Of a DNA stretch of 64,000 nucleotides, positions 1 to 11,458 are shown in pieces. The notes under the pieces are model-generated. The model was given only the letters and a program-made list of their open reading frames with translations, was not told the origin of the DNA and did not search any database. Position 1 is the first letter of the stretch, and the number at the start of each line of letters is the position of its first letter. The stretch lies in the NCBI RefSeq assembly GCF_947623445.1, contig NC_135241.1, forward strand, positions 7,442,501-7,506,500, in the 5' to 3' direction. The stretch is from Clavelina lepadiformis. Lineage: Eukaryota > Chordata > Ascidiacea > Aplousobranchia > Clavelinidae. The position numbers and the translations under genes are program-made.

Positions 1-2960
1 TCAACACCTGATGGAACATGCCCTTGATGTCCGCAGTGAATGCAATTTTTCCTTGGCGGAATCGTAACAATACTCCTACTAGGCTGTTGGTTTGATCTGG
101 ACCTTGCAGCAGGTTCTCGTTGAGTGATGTGCCCTTGTACTTTGCAGCACAATCGTAAACAACTCTGAATTTCCCTCCAGTGCAACAGTGATGAGGTATG
201 TACCATGTTCTCTTTGCATTGCAAGACTGACCTACCTTCTGGAACTTTCTTGGCATAGCCAGATTGCAGAAGTTCATTGATCTTCTTTTTGTACTGATCA
301 AACAAGCTCGTGTCCTTCTCAAGCTTGCGTTTCAAATATGAAAATCGCTTCACAGCCAGAAAACGATTGTATGGTAGAGTGACATTGTCGGTTTTCCATA
401 GAAGTCCCAACTGGTATCGTCCATCTTTCTTCTGAACTGATGACTTCAGTTTATGCATGACGCGAATATCGTCGACGGAGTAAGCAAGATCTTCTGGGTC
501 TTCATCCTCCACAAAGTCATGATCAAACATCCTTTCGTGCAAGATGCGGTTGTCGCAACGAGCGTAGTTGACCTGGCAAACGGCTCTGTTTCTGGTTGCA
601 GGTTCTGGTCCAACCATTGTCCATCCCAACCCAGTTCTGATTGCTGTTGGCTGATTGGCACCTCCTTACCTGACCGCATGAATGACATGTGCTTTCCTTG
701 CACCGGCCCCAATGAGCAACTCCACTCCACCAGCAGGTATGGCAGGAAATTGCAGGCCTTCAAGACAAGGATATCGTGTCACGTCCTTGTTGGTAGGTAT
801 GCTTCCCTTTAGTTTGGGCAAGCATGAAAGTGTCATGACTTCTACTAAATCAATGACAGCCGTTTCACTCAGACCCTGAATGCTAAGTGAAAACATCTTA
901 CTTTGTTGTGACTCCTCACCGTTTATGCATGACATATGCAACTGAACCTTGGGTCCTTGTAACCCAAGTTGCTTGGAAAGACGATCGCTGCAGAATGAAG
1001 TGTCTGATCCTTCATCCAGGAATGCATAGCACTCCACAGGCTTACGCATGTTGTGACCCCATGCTCTGACAGGGACCACTTTCAGCCTCACGTTGTTTGC
1101 ACCATGATGGTTGGTGTCGATTCCAAAGGATTCCGCTGACTAAACGGGATCAGTTGAATCCTTTTCTTCTTTAGGCTTCTCCTCTTCAGATGTTGACTGC
1201 ATATCCACATGCAGTAATGACTGATGCAACTTATTGCATGTCTTGCACTTCTTCGTCATTTTACTATCAGTGCTACGATGCCCTGGTCCAAGACAGTTGA
1301 AGCAGAGTCCACTATTTCTAACAAGGCAACGTCTGTCTTGAACAGATTTCTTCTGGAACTGGTCACACCTCCAAATGGAATGTCCTCCCTGACAAACAAT
1401 GCAAGCCTTGTTTGACCTTCTGGTAGAGATTTCTAGGTTCTCCATCCTCTTCTCACTTCTCTCAACAGTTGCTTGAGAGGTATAAGACCTAGATGTCTTC
1501 AGATTCCGTGTCTTGGGCACACGGTTGGTTTTTTCCTCCTCTTTGGCTCTGGACATGGTTTGTCCATATATGTTGTTATAAGAGAGCATTTTCTGTTCAA
1601 TGAGTCAATGAGCAGATGATCAAAGGTTGGTCTTTTACCCATCTTTATTTGCCTGTTTGTATCATGGGTGATGCTTTCCTGCATTCTATATGGTAGCCGC
1701 TTGAAGATCTGCTTCAATGTGGAGTGGCTATCAAGTTCAGCAGCATGATCCCATGCCTCAAGCACTCAAGATTCTGCAATTGGACATATCATTATACAGT
1801 TTGCGAAGATCTTTCTCATTTCCCTTCAGCGGAGGTCCTTGAAACAATGACTGGAGATGCGCCGCAACAACATCTTCAGGCCTACCAAACTGGTTTCCTA
1901 ATACTGTAAAGGCCTGACGCAGACCTTCTTCAGGCGGGTCAACCCAAATGCAACCCTTAATGGTTTAATGTGCCTCTCCGACGCACATGTCAATAAGATA
2001 CCGTAACTGTTGGGCAGGATCAGCAATATGGCTTTGAATTGTCTCCCTGAAACCTTTCATGAACACAAAGTATTGCAAGGGGTTGCCATCGAACTTCTCC
2101 AACTCCCTCCTTGGCAAGGTCGATCTTTGCGTCATCGATCTATTTTCTTCGATCATGCCAACTAACATCATCATGTCACATTGATAGTCAGATGGTACGG
2201 ACTGAGATATAGGCCTCTTCTTGAACACGTCAAGTGATTTGGATCGAGCCTGCGGTTCGTTTTGGCCTGTGGCTATCTTTGTTGGTGCCACAGGTATGTC
2301 CTGCATTTCAGGGGTGCTCGTCTTATCTGGTTCATTGTATCTTGTTGAAGTAAAGGCGTTGACAGTTGGCCTTAAGGTTGACATCCTGCCCACTTCATCT
2401 GATCTTGGTGTTTCTTCTGCATGGAGGACTTGATGCATCGCAAGTTTGTTAGAAGTAACTTGATAGGGGTTTCCATAGGTCGTTCTAGGCTTCACCAATC
2501 CTGCTGGAACATTTGCAAACTTCCTGGCTCCAGTAATGGGTTTGGCACTTCCCATACTTGACGTATCCAGCAGGTCATCGTCAGATTCGGCTTCCAGGGA
2601 TGCCCTTTTCACACTTGCCTCAGCACGAGACATTGCAATTCTAAAGTTGACTTCCTTCCTCTGGATCCTTTGTTTAGCTTCAGCCTCAAGTCTTTTAGCT
2701 TCAGCCTTCGCTTCAGCCTCAAGTCTTTCTTCTTCAGCTTTTGATTCAATCATATCCTGCTCAAACGTCAGCTGTGCTTCAAATTTTGCTTGTTCTGCGT
2801 CAATTCGAGCTTGCCGCAGTCTCTTCCTTCTAGAGCTTGAGCAAGTGCTAACCTTGGAAGACCGAGCCGACACATAAGAACGTTGAGTTGAAGCGTCCAT
2901 GTTGCACAGCTGGGTGCATACAGTATACTGCTCGTCAGCTTCCCGCTTCCTTTCGTTCAT
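1..2960 (-). mobile_element. Pao/BEL LTR retrotransposon, broken, runs off left edge
   Basis: An old LTR retrotransposon of the Pao/BEL group on the minus strand. Read in element order, I see a gag region (about 1965-2960) with a glutamate- and alanine-rich coiled-coil stretch followed by a DUF1759-type segment, a Cys/His zinc-knuckle region (about 1150-1600), a DUF1758-type aspartic protease region (about 670-1090, with the DEGSDTSF signature) and the beginning of a Pao-type reverse transcriptase (about 1-450) cut off by the window edge. The coding blocks are not continuous, so the copy is a fossil with several breaks. The LTRs are not identified inside the window. Family assignment is from remembered domain patterns. 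Confidence 0.85.
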
Positions 2961-3304
2961 TTTCTGGAGTTTCTCGATTGCTTCTGTCCGCTGATTATCA
3001 TGTTTAGTATCTTGTGGGATTTTCTAAAAGTATTCCTGGCATGCTCATAGACAGCTTTCCAACTTCTCATCAAAATAGAAATATTAGAAAGGTACACGAA
3101 TTTCTTGGAAGTCTTATATTGAACGGGTAGAAAGATATCATCACTCGAACAGATGAAAAGAACAGCTAGTGAACAATGTGTGTGTGATTTCTATAAGTAC
3201 AGAACCCAGGGTAATATTACTTATCATCTGAAAGTACAAACAAGGCCAAAGTAAAGAAATGAACACTACCCTGTGAGTCTGCACACAATAGCAATAATCG
3301 GCAG
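2961..3304. other. Non-coding stretch between Pao gag and the Gypsy element
   Basis: No gene seen. It lies immediately upstream of the Pao/BEL gag in element direction, so it may be that element's leader or LTR. It ends with GGCAG (3300-3304), the left target duplication of the Gypsy element. Confidence 0.4.
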
Positions 3305-3545
3305 TGTAATGAAAATTCCTGTGTTAAACTCGCCTCGTTTATCTTGATTACTTGTGTTTGTATGCTTCGCGCATTCCTTAGTCGTAGACTAAGATTACTC
3401 CACGGTTCGTATTGTCACAAACGAACATCCTTTGAGCTGTGAGGTTGTGTTGCTTTTCTACTATTATTGTTTTACTATTATTCTATTATTTCAGGTGAAT
3501 GATTTATGTTAAATAAAGCTAAGAATAACGGCATCATTTAGTACA
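3305..3545 (+). repeat. 5' LTR of the Gypsy element
   Basis: Begins TGTAATGAAA and ends TTTAGTACA, so it has TG...CA termini. It contains an AATAAAG polyadenylation-like signal near its end. It matches the rejoined 3' LTR except at one position. Confidence 0.92.
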
Positions 3546-6500
3546 ATTTATTTAACGTAATTTGTAGGCTGACAATAACATGTCTAAAACAAGTGCGCTG
3601 AAACCTGCCAAGCTAGAAGTTGACATCAACTGCGAAACCGCCAGCAAATTGTGGAAACATTGGAAAAGAACGTTTGATAACTTCCTAGCTGAACTTGCGC
3701 GAGAACAAACTTCTACAGCTCCTCCCATCAACAAACTTCAACTATTGACGAATTTCGTGTCGGCGGAGATATTTGAATTCATAGAAGATTGCAATACGTA
3801 CGACTCTGCTGTTGAAATCCTACAAAATTTACTCGTCAAGAAACCGAACAAAATCTTTGCTCGCCACTTATTGGCAACGAGAAAGCAGCAACCAAGCGAG
3901 TCCCCAACCCAGTTTATGCAAACGTTGCAAATACTCAGCAAAAACTGCCAGTGCAAAGATGTGACTGCGGAACAATATCGCAAAGAACTCTGTAGAGATG
4001 CATTTATTAATGGTCTCGCATCTCCCTCGATCCGTCAAAGACTTCTAGAGAATACAACCCTTTCTCTCGAATCAGCAGTAGACCAAGCAAATGCGTTAGA
4101 CATGGCAATCAAGAATGCCTCCGCATACAACATGCACAGCACAACATGCTCATCGGCCTCCACAAGCCCGCAAAGTCTTCATAGTAAAAATGAAATAGAG
4201 AATAGAGGAGAGCTCGAGACAACGACGTACATCGCAGCTTCTTTCAAAAAGAAAAAGTGCTACTTTTGCGGTTATGACTTTCATGACAGGAGATCTTGTC
4301 CAGCGCGAAATCTCACGTGCAACAAATGTGGAAAAATTGGACATTTCCTGAAGGTATGTAAAAGTAAATACCCTTCGAAAACCGTCGCTACAGTAGCAAA
4401 AGCTACACCGACCGTGTGCGCCATTTATCCGCACAACCTACTTGAAGCGGCGTTAATGATATCAATACGTGATCAAAACCTATGCGCCCTGGTTGACTCT
4501 GGAAGTTCCGATAACTACATCAATGCCGTCACCGCAAAATCACTGAATCTTCCAATAACCCCAACACGCCAAGAAGTATCCATGGCACAAAGCAGCTTAA
4601 GATGTACAATGTTAGGTTCCTGCACAACCAACATCGTCGTTAACAACCGCAAATACGAAAACGTTCAACTCGGTGTCATGGACAACTTATGCAGCGACGT
4701 GATCTTAGGTCAAGCATTCCAGAAACGGCATAATCGGCTTATAATCCAATATGGTGGTATTGAGGAAGACTTTACCTTATCCAAACCCATAGTCTGTGCT
4801 TTACCAGCGGCCACAATTGCAATGGAAACCTTATTTCCACAGTTACCAAAGTCTTGCAAACCTATTGCAGTCAAATCACGGCGGTATAGCAAACCTGATG
4901 AACAATTTATTCGAGAAGAAATCAACAAAATGCAAGATGATGGTGTAATTGAACTCAGTCGATCTCCGTGGCGAGCACAGATAGTAGTTGTTCGCACTGA
5001 AGGAAAAACCCGAATGTGTGTGGACTACTCGCAAACGATTAACCTTTACACTCACGTAGATGCATATCCATTTCCAAGGATAGATGACCTGATAAATAAA
5101 CTTGCAAAGTATTCCGTCTTCTCAAAATTCGACTTGAAATCCGCATATCATCAGATTCCGATATTGGAAACCGACCGTGTCTACACAGCGTTTGAAGCTA
5201 ATGGCAAGTTATGGCAATACAAAAGAATTCCATATGGTGTCACAAACGGAGGGATCAACTTCCAGAGAGCAATTGACCGCATCATTGATGAAGAAAATCT
5301 GAACGACGTTTTCGCATACCAAGATGACGTCACGGTCTGTGGCAGGACACAACAAGAACATGACGACAATGTCCAAAAACTGCTTAGCGTATTCAAACGC
5401 CGAAACTTAACATTCAATGAAAGCAAGACTGTCCAATCGGTTTCTCAAATCAACGTTCTTGGTTACCAAGTCCAACACAAAACGATCAAACCAGATCCTG
5501 ACCGACTACAGCCACTTCAAGAATATACTCTCCCACAGAACAAAAAGGCTCTACAACGCCTTCTTGGCTTCTTGTCTTACTATTCGAAGTGGATTCCACG
5601 GTTTTCCGACAAAGTGAAACCACTAACGACAGTCCAGTCCTTTCCCCTCAGTAAAGAGGCTGAGCAAGCGTTTCACCAGCTTCTAACGGAACTGGCCACT
5701 ACCTCATTACAATCCATTGATGAGACTACGCCATTTGTTGTTGAGTGTGACGCTTCAGATGTTGCGATATCAGCATCTCTAAATCAAGGTGGACGACCGG
5801 TCGCGTTTATGTCACGTATGTTGCACGGAAGTGAATTGAAGTATCCAGCTATAGAAAAAGAAGCGACTGCAATCATCGAAGCTACTCGGAAATGGAAAGA
5901 TCTTTTACAACGCCAAAGCTTCGAACTAGTAACTGACCAGCGATCCGTAGCTTACATGCTTGACAATCGTCGTCGCACGAAAATCAAAAACAATAAAATC
6001 CAAACTTGGCGTTTGTAACTTGCCTCTCTTAATTACTCAATTCGCTACCGTCCTGGCAAAATGAACCCGGTCGCAGACTGTCTCTCAAGATCAACCAGCG
6101 CCTCTATCTATCAACCAAGTCAACTAGAAGACATCCATAATAACCTGGGCCATCCTAGAGTCACCAGAATGTTGCACTTTATTCGCATGAAGAATTTACC
6201 CTTTTCAACCGACGAAATACGGAAGGTATGTTCGAACTGTAAGATATGCGCTGAAAATAAACCACGATTTTACAGACCTCCCCAGACGGCGTTAATAAAA
6301 GCTACAAAGCCAATGGAACGAATTAGCATCGACTTCAAAGGACCGATACCTTCATCATCTAAGAACAAGTATATCTTAACCATAATCGACGAGTACTCAC
6401 GATTTCCGTTCGCTGTGCCGTGTCCAAATATGAACTCGACAACAGTGATTCAGGGCCTGAATCAACTGTTTACCCTCACTGGATTACCCAGTTATATTCA

Positions 6501-7983
6501 CTCTGACCGTAGACCCTCTCTTATATCACACGAACTTCGTACTCACCTTCGAAACTTGGGAATTGCAACAAGTTCATCAACCCCATATCACCCCACTGGA
6601 AATTCCCAAGTGGAGAGATACAACGGTTTCATCTGGAAAACAGTTACGCTAATACTCAAGTCAAGGAAACTTCCATTACCCCAGTGGGAACTAGTGTTAC
6701 CTGAAGCCCTGCATTCCATAAGGTCGCTGCTCTGCACGGCATCAAACGTGACACCTCACCAAAGATTTTTCTCCTTTGACCGACGCTCTACCTCGGGATC
6801 TTCAATGCCATCGTGGCTGATCGCTCCCAATAAAGTGTACCTCCGACGTTTTGTACGCAACAGTAAATACGATCCCTTGGTAGACGAAGTTGAATTGATA
6901 GATACAAATCCAACGTATGCACGCGTCCGACGGCCAGACGGACAGGAATCTTCAGTGTCTTTGAACGATCTCTCTCCATGCCCTCAAGAAGCGCCAAACA
7001 GGGACGAAATACCCGTCGCAGGAAAATTTATAAGCAGTCCTTCACCAAACATTGAAGTTCAAAACGATGCCCCTGTCACGGACGAACCAGAAATAGAGAA
7101 CATGCCGACAGAAAGAAATCTTCGCCGATCAAGCCGAACCAACAAAGGGGTACCTCCAGCTCGTTATGGCGAACAGTGAAATATTTCGTATGTAGACTAA
7201 CTTGTGTTACCTATCAGCACGTATACGATACGTGTTCAGTATATGTTATTTTGTGTACGTGCTTATTGCAAGCCCAAGCCAATGTATAATACCATGTCCA
7301 TTATACAATCAAAGTATTACACCAAATTTATTATGGGCCAGGTGAATGTAATGAAAATTCCTGTGTTAAACTCGCCTCGTTTATCTTGATTACTTGTGTT
7401 TGTATGCTTCGCGCATTCCTTAGTCGTAGGGTGGGATGCACCAAACCCGATCAAGTACAGATTACTTTTGATCCGCGATTAACTACTGTTGATCTTTACT
7501 AACGGTATGCACCAGCGACGATCAGAGATAATCCAGGATTAAAATAAGGCATTTAATCCTTGAATTTAATCCTACTGACGAGGAGGTTTAAGTCTAGATC
7601 AATGTGAATAATTGATGAAAAGCAAGTTTGTGGAAGTATTGGAGAGTGCTATAGGTTGTGTATTGGAAGTGCTACTAGCCTTTGAGCCAATATTATATGC
7701 AATGGCAGTAATACAGTACTACAGAAGGGTAGGCCTATCAACCGTTGAACTTATATGGCAGGTAGCAGAGGCTTGCGTTGCTTTATTTCATTATATTATT
7801 AATTGCAACCTACATAGCAGAGAGATTAAGCGTTAGCTAGATTTTTTATGGAATACAAATAAAACTATGAGACCAAGCATCGGTTAACCTTTGTTAACAT
7901 AGATTAGTTACCTTACCTTATGTTACCTTGTTTATTGTGTCATTTTCTGTCAGATTTAGCAATAAAACGTTGCAAATATTATA

Positions 7984-8454
7984 ATGGATTGTATTGATTT
8001 TATTGAGACACCACCGAGAAGAAACATAAAAGACAGACTAAACCCATTTGAAAATTTTACAGAAGAGCAATTTCGCGAACGTTTTCGCTTTAGAAAGGAT
8101 TCAGTTCTTCAACTTTTGGGGATGATTTCCTCTGATTTAGAGCATGGCACAAATCGTAATCACTGCATACCACCAATTCTTCAACTTGTCACTACTTTAC
8201 GGTTTTATGCCGCAGGACATTTTCAGCGGACAGATGGTGACTTAATCGGCATTGACCAATCCAGTGCTTGCCGGGTTATTCATAGAGTAACACGGGCAAT
8301 TGCCACCAGACACGAGCAGTTCATAAGATTTCCAAGCAATCAGGATTTGAACAACGTGAAGTTTCATTTTAAAAATATTGCTCAGTTTGCAGGTGTGCTA
8401 GGAGAAATTGCAGTTGTTCAACTGATCGGAAACAATAACTTGATGCTGAATTGA
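7984..8454 (+). pseudogene. HARBI1-like transposase, N-terminal fragment
   Basis: Predicted 156 aa starting MDCIDFIETPPRR. The recognisable part is the helical N-terminal half of the Harbinger nuclease: FTEEQFRERFRF, then LVTTLRFYAAGHFQRTDGD, then SSACRVIHRVTRAI, in the family's usual order. Full-length members are about 350-450 aa with a DDE nuclease in the C-terminal half; nothing of that half is seen here, and the last ~15 residues read into unrelated sequence. An internal deletion of the transposon most likely removed the rest and brought the fragment against the Myb-like gene. Confidence 0.85.
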
Positions 8455-8600
8455 ATTCTGCACAGAGTTCCTTCCAAGCAGTGGACTTGGATTCCAAAGA
8501 TTTACTATCAGTTTTTTTGCATTCAATTACACTAATGTAATTAGGCTTATTCATTAAGTCAATAAAAAATTTTTTTCCGTAACTGTAAAATTTACTCTCC
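8400..8600 (-). pseudogene. Harbinger-associated Myb/SANT-like gene, fragment
   Basis: Minus-strand reading includes YISVIECKKTDSKSLESKST followed by AWKELCAEFNSAS and RSVEQLQFL, a Myb/SANT-like DNA-binding helix pattern seen in the second protein of Harbinger elements. It converges on the transposase fragment. No full-length frame is present. Assignment is by pattern memory. Confidence 0.6.
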
Positions 8601-9422
8601 TTCCCATGATGAAAATTACACCACCTGAACCGCACAAAACTTTTCAAAATTAAGTCTAGGTTTATACACAAACATAACAGTATTATAAATTCAGCAACAC
8701 AATGTATAGAACTGTAGAACCATTCAGAACTTTCTTCCGTTCAAATTTACCTGTACGTGTACAATTTAAACAGTCTATCGGCAGCCTAGCCTAGTTACAA
8801 TTTTAAAATATTACGAACTTTATGGTAGCCTATCTATAATACCAAAGCCTGAGCTTGCCTGATGTATCCCTGATAGCCTAGGCCCTAGGGCAACATCTGG
8901 GTTAGGATCTCATAAACAAATAGACACCCAGGCTAATGATGCCTAATGCCAATCAACAAACTAATGATGTCCATTGCTTATAAATCTGTCAGTAAGTTCT
9001 TGGCCTATCTATCTCTGTATTAACTTATGCTGTGATTGCTGTCTTCAACAATGGGATGTCAAGCAGTCTGCATATAATCTCGGTTCCAAATCATTAGGCT
9101 TTTAACGTTGATCAAGATCATGCGTCGATCACATGATCTTGACCAGATCGGACTTGGTGCATGACAATTAAGGACCCACTTAAAACCTGGATCATATGAT
9201 CTTGGTTTAATCCTTAATCCTTGATCAAGTTGATCTGTTGTGGTGCATCCCACCCGTAGACTAAGATTACTCCACGGTTCGTATTGTCACAAACGAACAT
9301 CCTTTGAGCTGTGAGGTTGTGTTGCTTTTCTACTATTATTGTTTTACTATTATTCTATTATTTCAGGTGAATGATTTACGTTAAATAAAGCTAAGAATAA
9401 CGGCATCATTTAGTACAGGCAG

Positions 9423-10901
9423 TATTAGTAAATTTGATCTCAATCACATGGCTAACAAATAAGGCATTACCACAGGTTGAATGGCAACTAACTCATCATA
9501 CTGCATGCAACATTCACTCAAACAAGTTAGGCTAATAACTGCAATACATACTGTTAATATCGCTACTCTCGTGATATTATTTGTTGATCTAAGTCGATAA
9601 GACGTTCGGCAGAATCTCTTGTATTATATAGACAGTCTTGAACATGAACGTAATACTCCACACACGAATCACAATGCACAACCAAGAAAGCACATGGCGC
9701 CTGGCGGTAGCATGGCCAACATAGAAATCTTAACAAGTACTTTATACCTATCAACATCCTCCTTTCTTTAAGTAAAGACTAACAGTGAGAAGGCTTTATG
9801 AGCACGCAGAAAATACTGAAATAATATACTACTCGCAATATATGTGAGGCAGTGGCACACTTTAAGTTTAAAAACTACATGCATAATGAGTGGCAAGAAA
9901 TAAAGCAGTGAAGGCAAGGTGACACAAAACAGTATTTACAGTACATAACAAGGTGACACAAACACAGTATTTACAGTACATAATTAATCATTATATCTTA
10001 CTGGCATTCTATGTGTAAGATTAGGTCGTGTGTTAGCAACGGTGTAGTTGTTAGCTGTGAGTTGACTGTTTTGGTTAGGTGTCGAAAATGTAAAGTTAAA
10101 ATCAGTATCTTCATACACATTGTTAGGCTTGCTATGGTCAACACGAATATGTACCCGATTACGACAATATCAATGTCTTATCATTCGACATTAATTTGTT
10201 TTCATTTCAATGCAAGATATTGATATTGTGGTAAGAGCGATATCCGAGCCTGATGACATACTGCGTAGACGTTCCTGTAAACAATGACGCAATAATGTGG
10301 TCACGTTAAAAGTTTTTACGCTGTTTAATTGGCCAGACGACCGTTGGTTGAATGCTCTTTGACTTGAATCTTCCCTGGATTGAATCAACCTATATCCGTT
10401 TTACCACACCATGTAATTTTTTCAATAAAGCCGAAGACCTTACAGCCTACGCAGTTTGATGTGTAGTGTTTCGACGCTTGTCAGCCATTGATCAAGTTCG
10501 TCTCTGTTTTAAAGTGTTCATTTCTTGTCAATGTTTAACCATTTTATGCTTAGTTGTGCATTTCATCTACTCAGCCCGTATCTGGCGGACAGTGCGATCA
10601 GTTGGAAATATCTATTGAAACCTAGTTTCTTTGTCTCTCTTCTGTCTGTTTTTGCTCAGGATGGCATGTGATTACCATAATCCATATCAGTATCGTTACC
10701 GTACTACAGAAAAGACAAACACATTGGTTAAAATGTACTAGTCTTGGGACCTGACGTCAAAATGACACAATTCTTGATTCTGAGTTTGTTGGTGTGCATG
10801 TAGGTGAACTAGTCCTACCGGGCAATTGATGGCAACAAATATTTAATGTCACAATAATGCAAGAGAAGGCATATAGGCTACGTCGTGTTCACGATCAAAG
10901 C
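9423..10901. other. Non-coding stretch, no gene recognised
   Basis: AT-rich sequence with only short open frames. It contains a 34-bp tandem duplication at 9916-9983 (unit begins AAGGTGACACAAA). The part nearest the Gypsy element may belong to the Pao/BEL copy. Nothing else recognised. Confidence 0.4.
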
Positions 10902-10909
10902 ATGTAAGT

Positions 10910-11231
10910 CAGGGGCGGGCAACTTCTTCGGTCAGTGGGCCTGATATGAGAAAATGAAGTACTTGGCGGACCGGATTCCTGAATATATTGGAACGCAGCT
11001 TTGTCTTATTAATGTTCATGGTCGAAAATATTTGCTCACAGATGTATGTAGACCCGAACAGAACAAGTAGATTCATGACCATCTTTCTCAGGTTGGCAAA
11101 CTTGGACTTACTCAGTGACGCAATATAGGGATTGCGGCAGAATGTGGCCGCAGGCCACATATCATGTAAGACCGGAAACTGTCTGCGGGCCGCTCGAAAT
11201 CCCGTCGCGGGCCGTATGTTGCCCGCCCCTG
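10910..11231 (-). mobile_element. hAT remnant/MITE with transposase C-terminal piece
   Basis: Ends CAGGGGCGGGCAAC and GTTGCCCGCCCCTG form inverted repeats. Flanks are ATGTAAGT (10902-10909) and TTGTAAGT (11232-11239), a 7/8 match to an 8-bp target duplication. The minus strand encodes about 70 residues of a hAT C-terminal dimerisation domain, including LVLFGSTYICEQIFS and MNINKTKLRS, similar to the GTF2IRD2/ZBED group. The element is a 322-bp deletion derivative. Confidence 0.9.
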
Positions 11232-11458
11232 TTGTAAGTTCTGTTCGTTCGATAGAGTTTTTTGTATACGGTTTCTTGGCTAAGACTTCAGGTTACATTT
11301 CGCTATTATTGGACTATCGTTTGTGAAAACAACATTGATCACTATAAAAATGTGTTTGCTTCACGGTTTATTGCGACTTGAAATGATTTCGTAATTTTTT
11401 CTCAACCGTTTACCATACATTTCATTACAAATGATGCGTGGTTGAAATTTAGGAGAAA

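Larger units (their letters stand above)
7429..9255. mobile_element. PIF/Harbinger DNA transposon, internally deleted
   Basis: Terminal inverted repeats GGGTGGGATGCACCA (7429) and TGGTGCATCCCACCC (ending 9255) flanked by the 3-bp duplication GTA, as PIF/Harbinger elements make. The element carries an N-terminal piece of a HARBI1-like transposase on the plus strand and a Myb/SANT-like piece on the minus strand, the two genes typical of this superfamily, now abutting each other. Subterminal GATC-rich inverted repeats lie near the right end (about 9108-9150). The catalytic part of the transposase is missing, so the copy is non-autonomous. Confidence 0.93.
3305..9417 (+). mobile_element. Ty3/mdg4 (Gypsy) LTR retrotransposon, young, nearly whole, with a Harbinger inserted
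   Basis: Plus-strand Gypsy-type element flanked by the 5-bp target duplication GGCAG (3300-3304 and 9418-9422). LTRs are 3305-3545 and 7347-9417; the second is interrupted by a 1.8-kb Harbinger transposon. The internal region (about 3580-7180) shows gag with two CCHC knuckles (about 4255-4365), an aspartic protease with LVDSGSS (about 4480-4700), reverse transcriptase (about 4860-5560), RNase H (about 5730-6010) and an integrase with HHCC zinc-binding and catalytic core (about 6100-6900). Gag and pol are in one reading phase at their junction. By eye the two LTRs differ at a single site in 241 bp, so the copy is very young. It looks nearly whole with about one break, and is treated as a fossil. 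Confidence 0.93.
7347..9417 (+). repeat. 3' LTR of the Gypsy element, split by Harbinger
   Basis: LTR halves 7347-7428 and 9256-9417 flank the Harbinger insertion; they share the GTA target duplication. Directly upstream is a purine-rich tract (GGGCCAGGTGAA), the likely polypurine tract. Confidence 0.92.
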
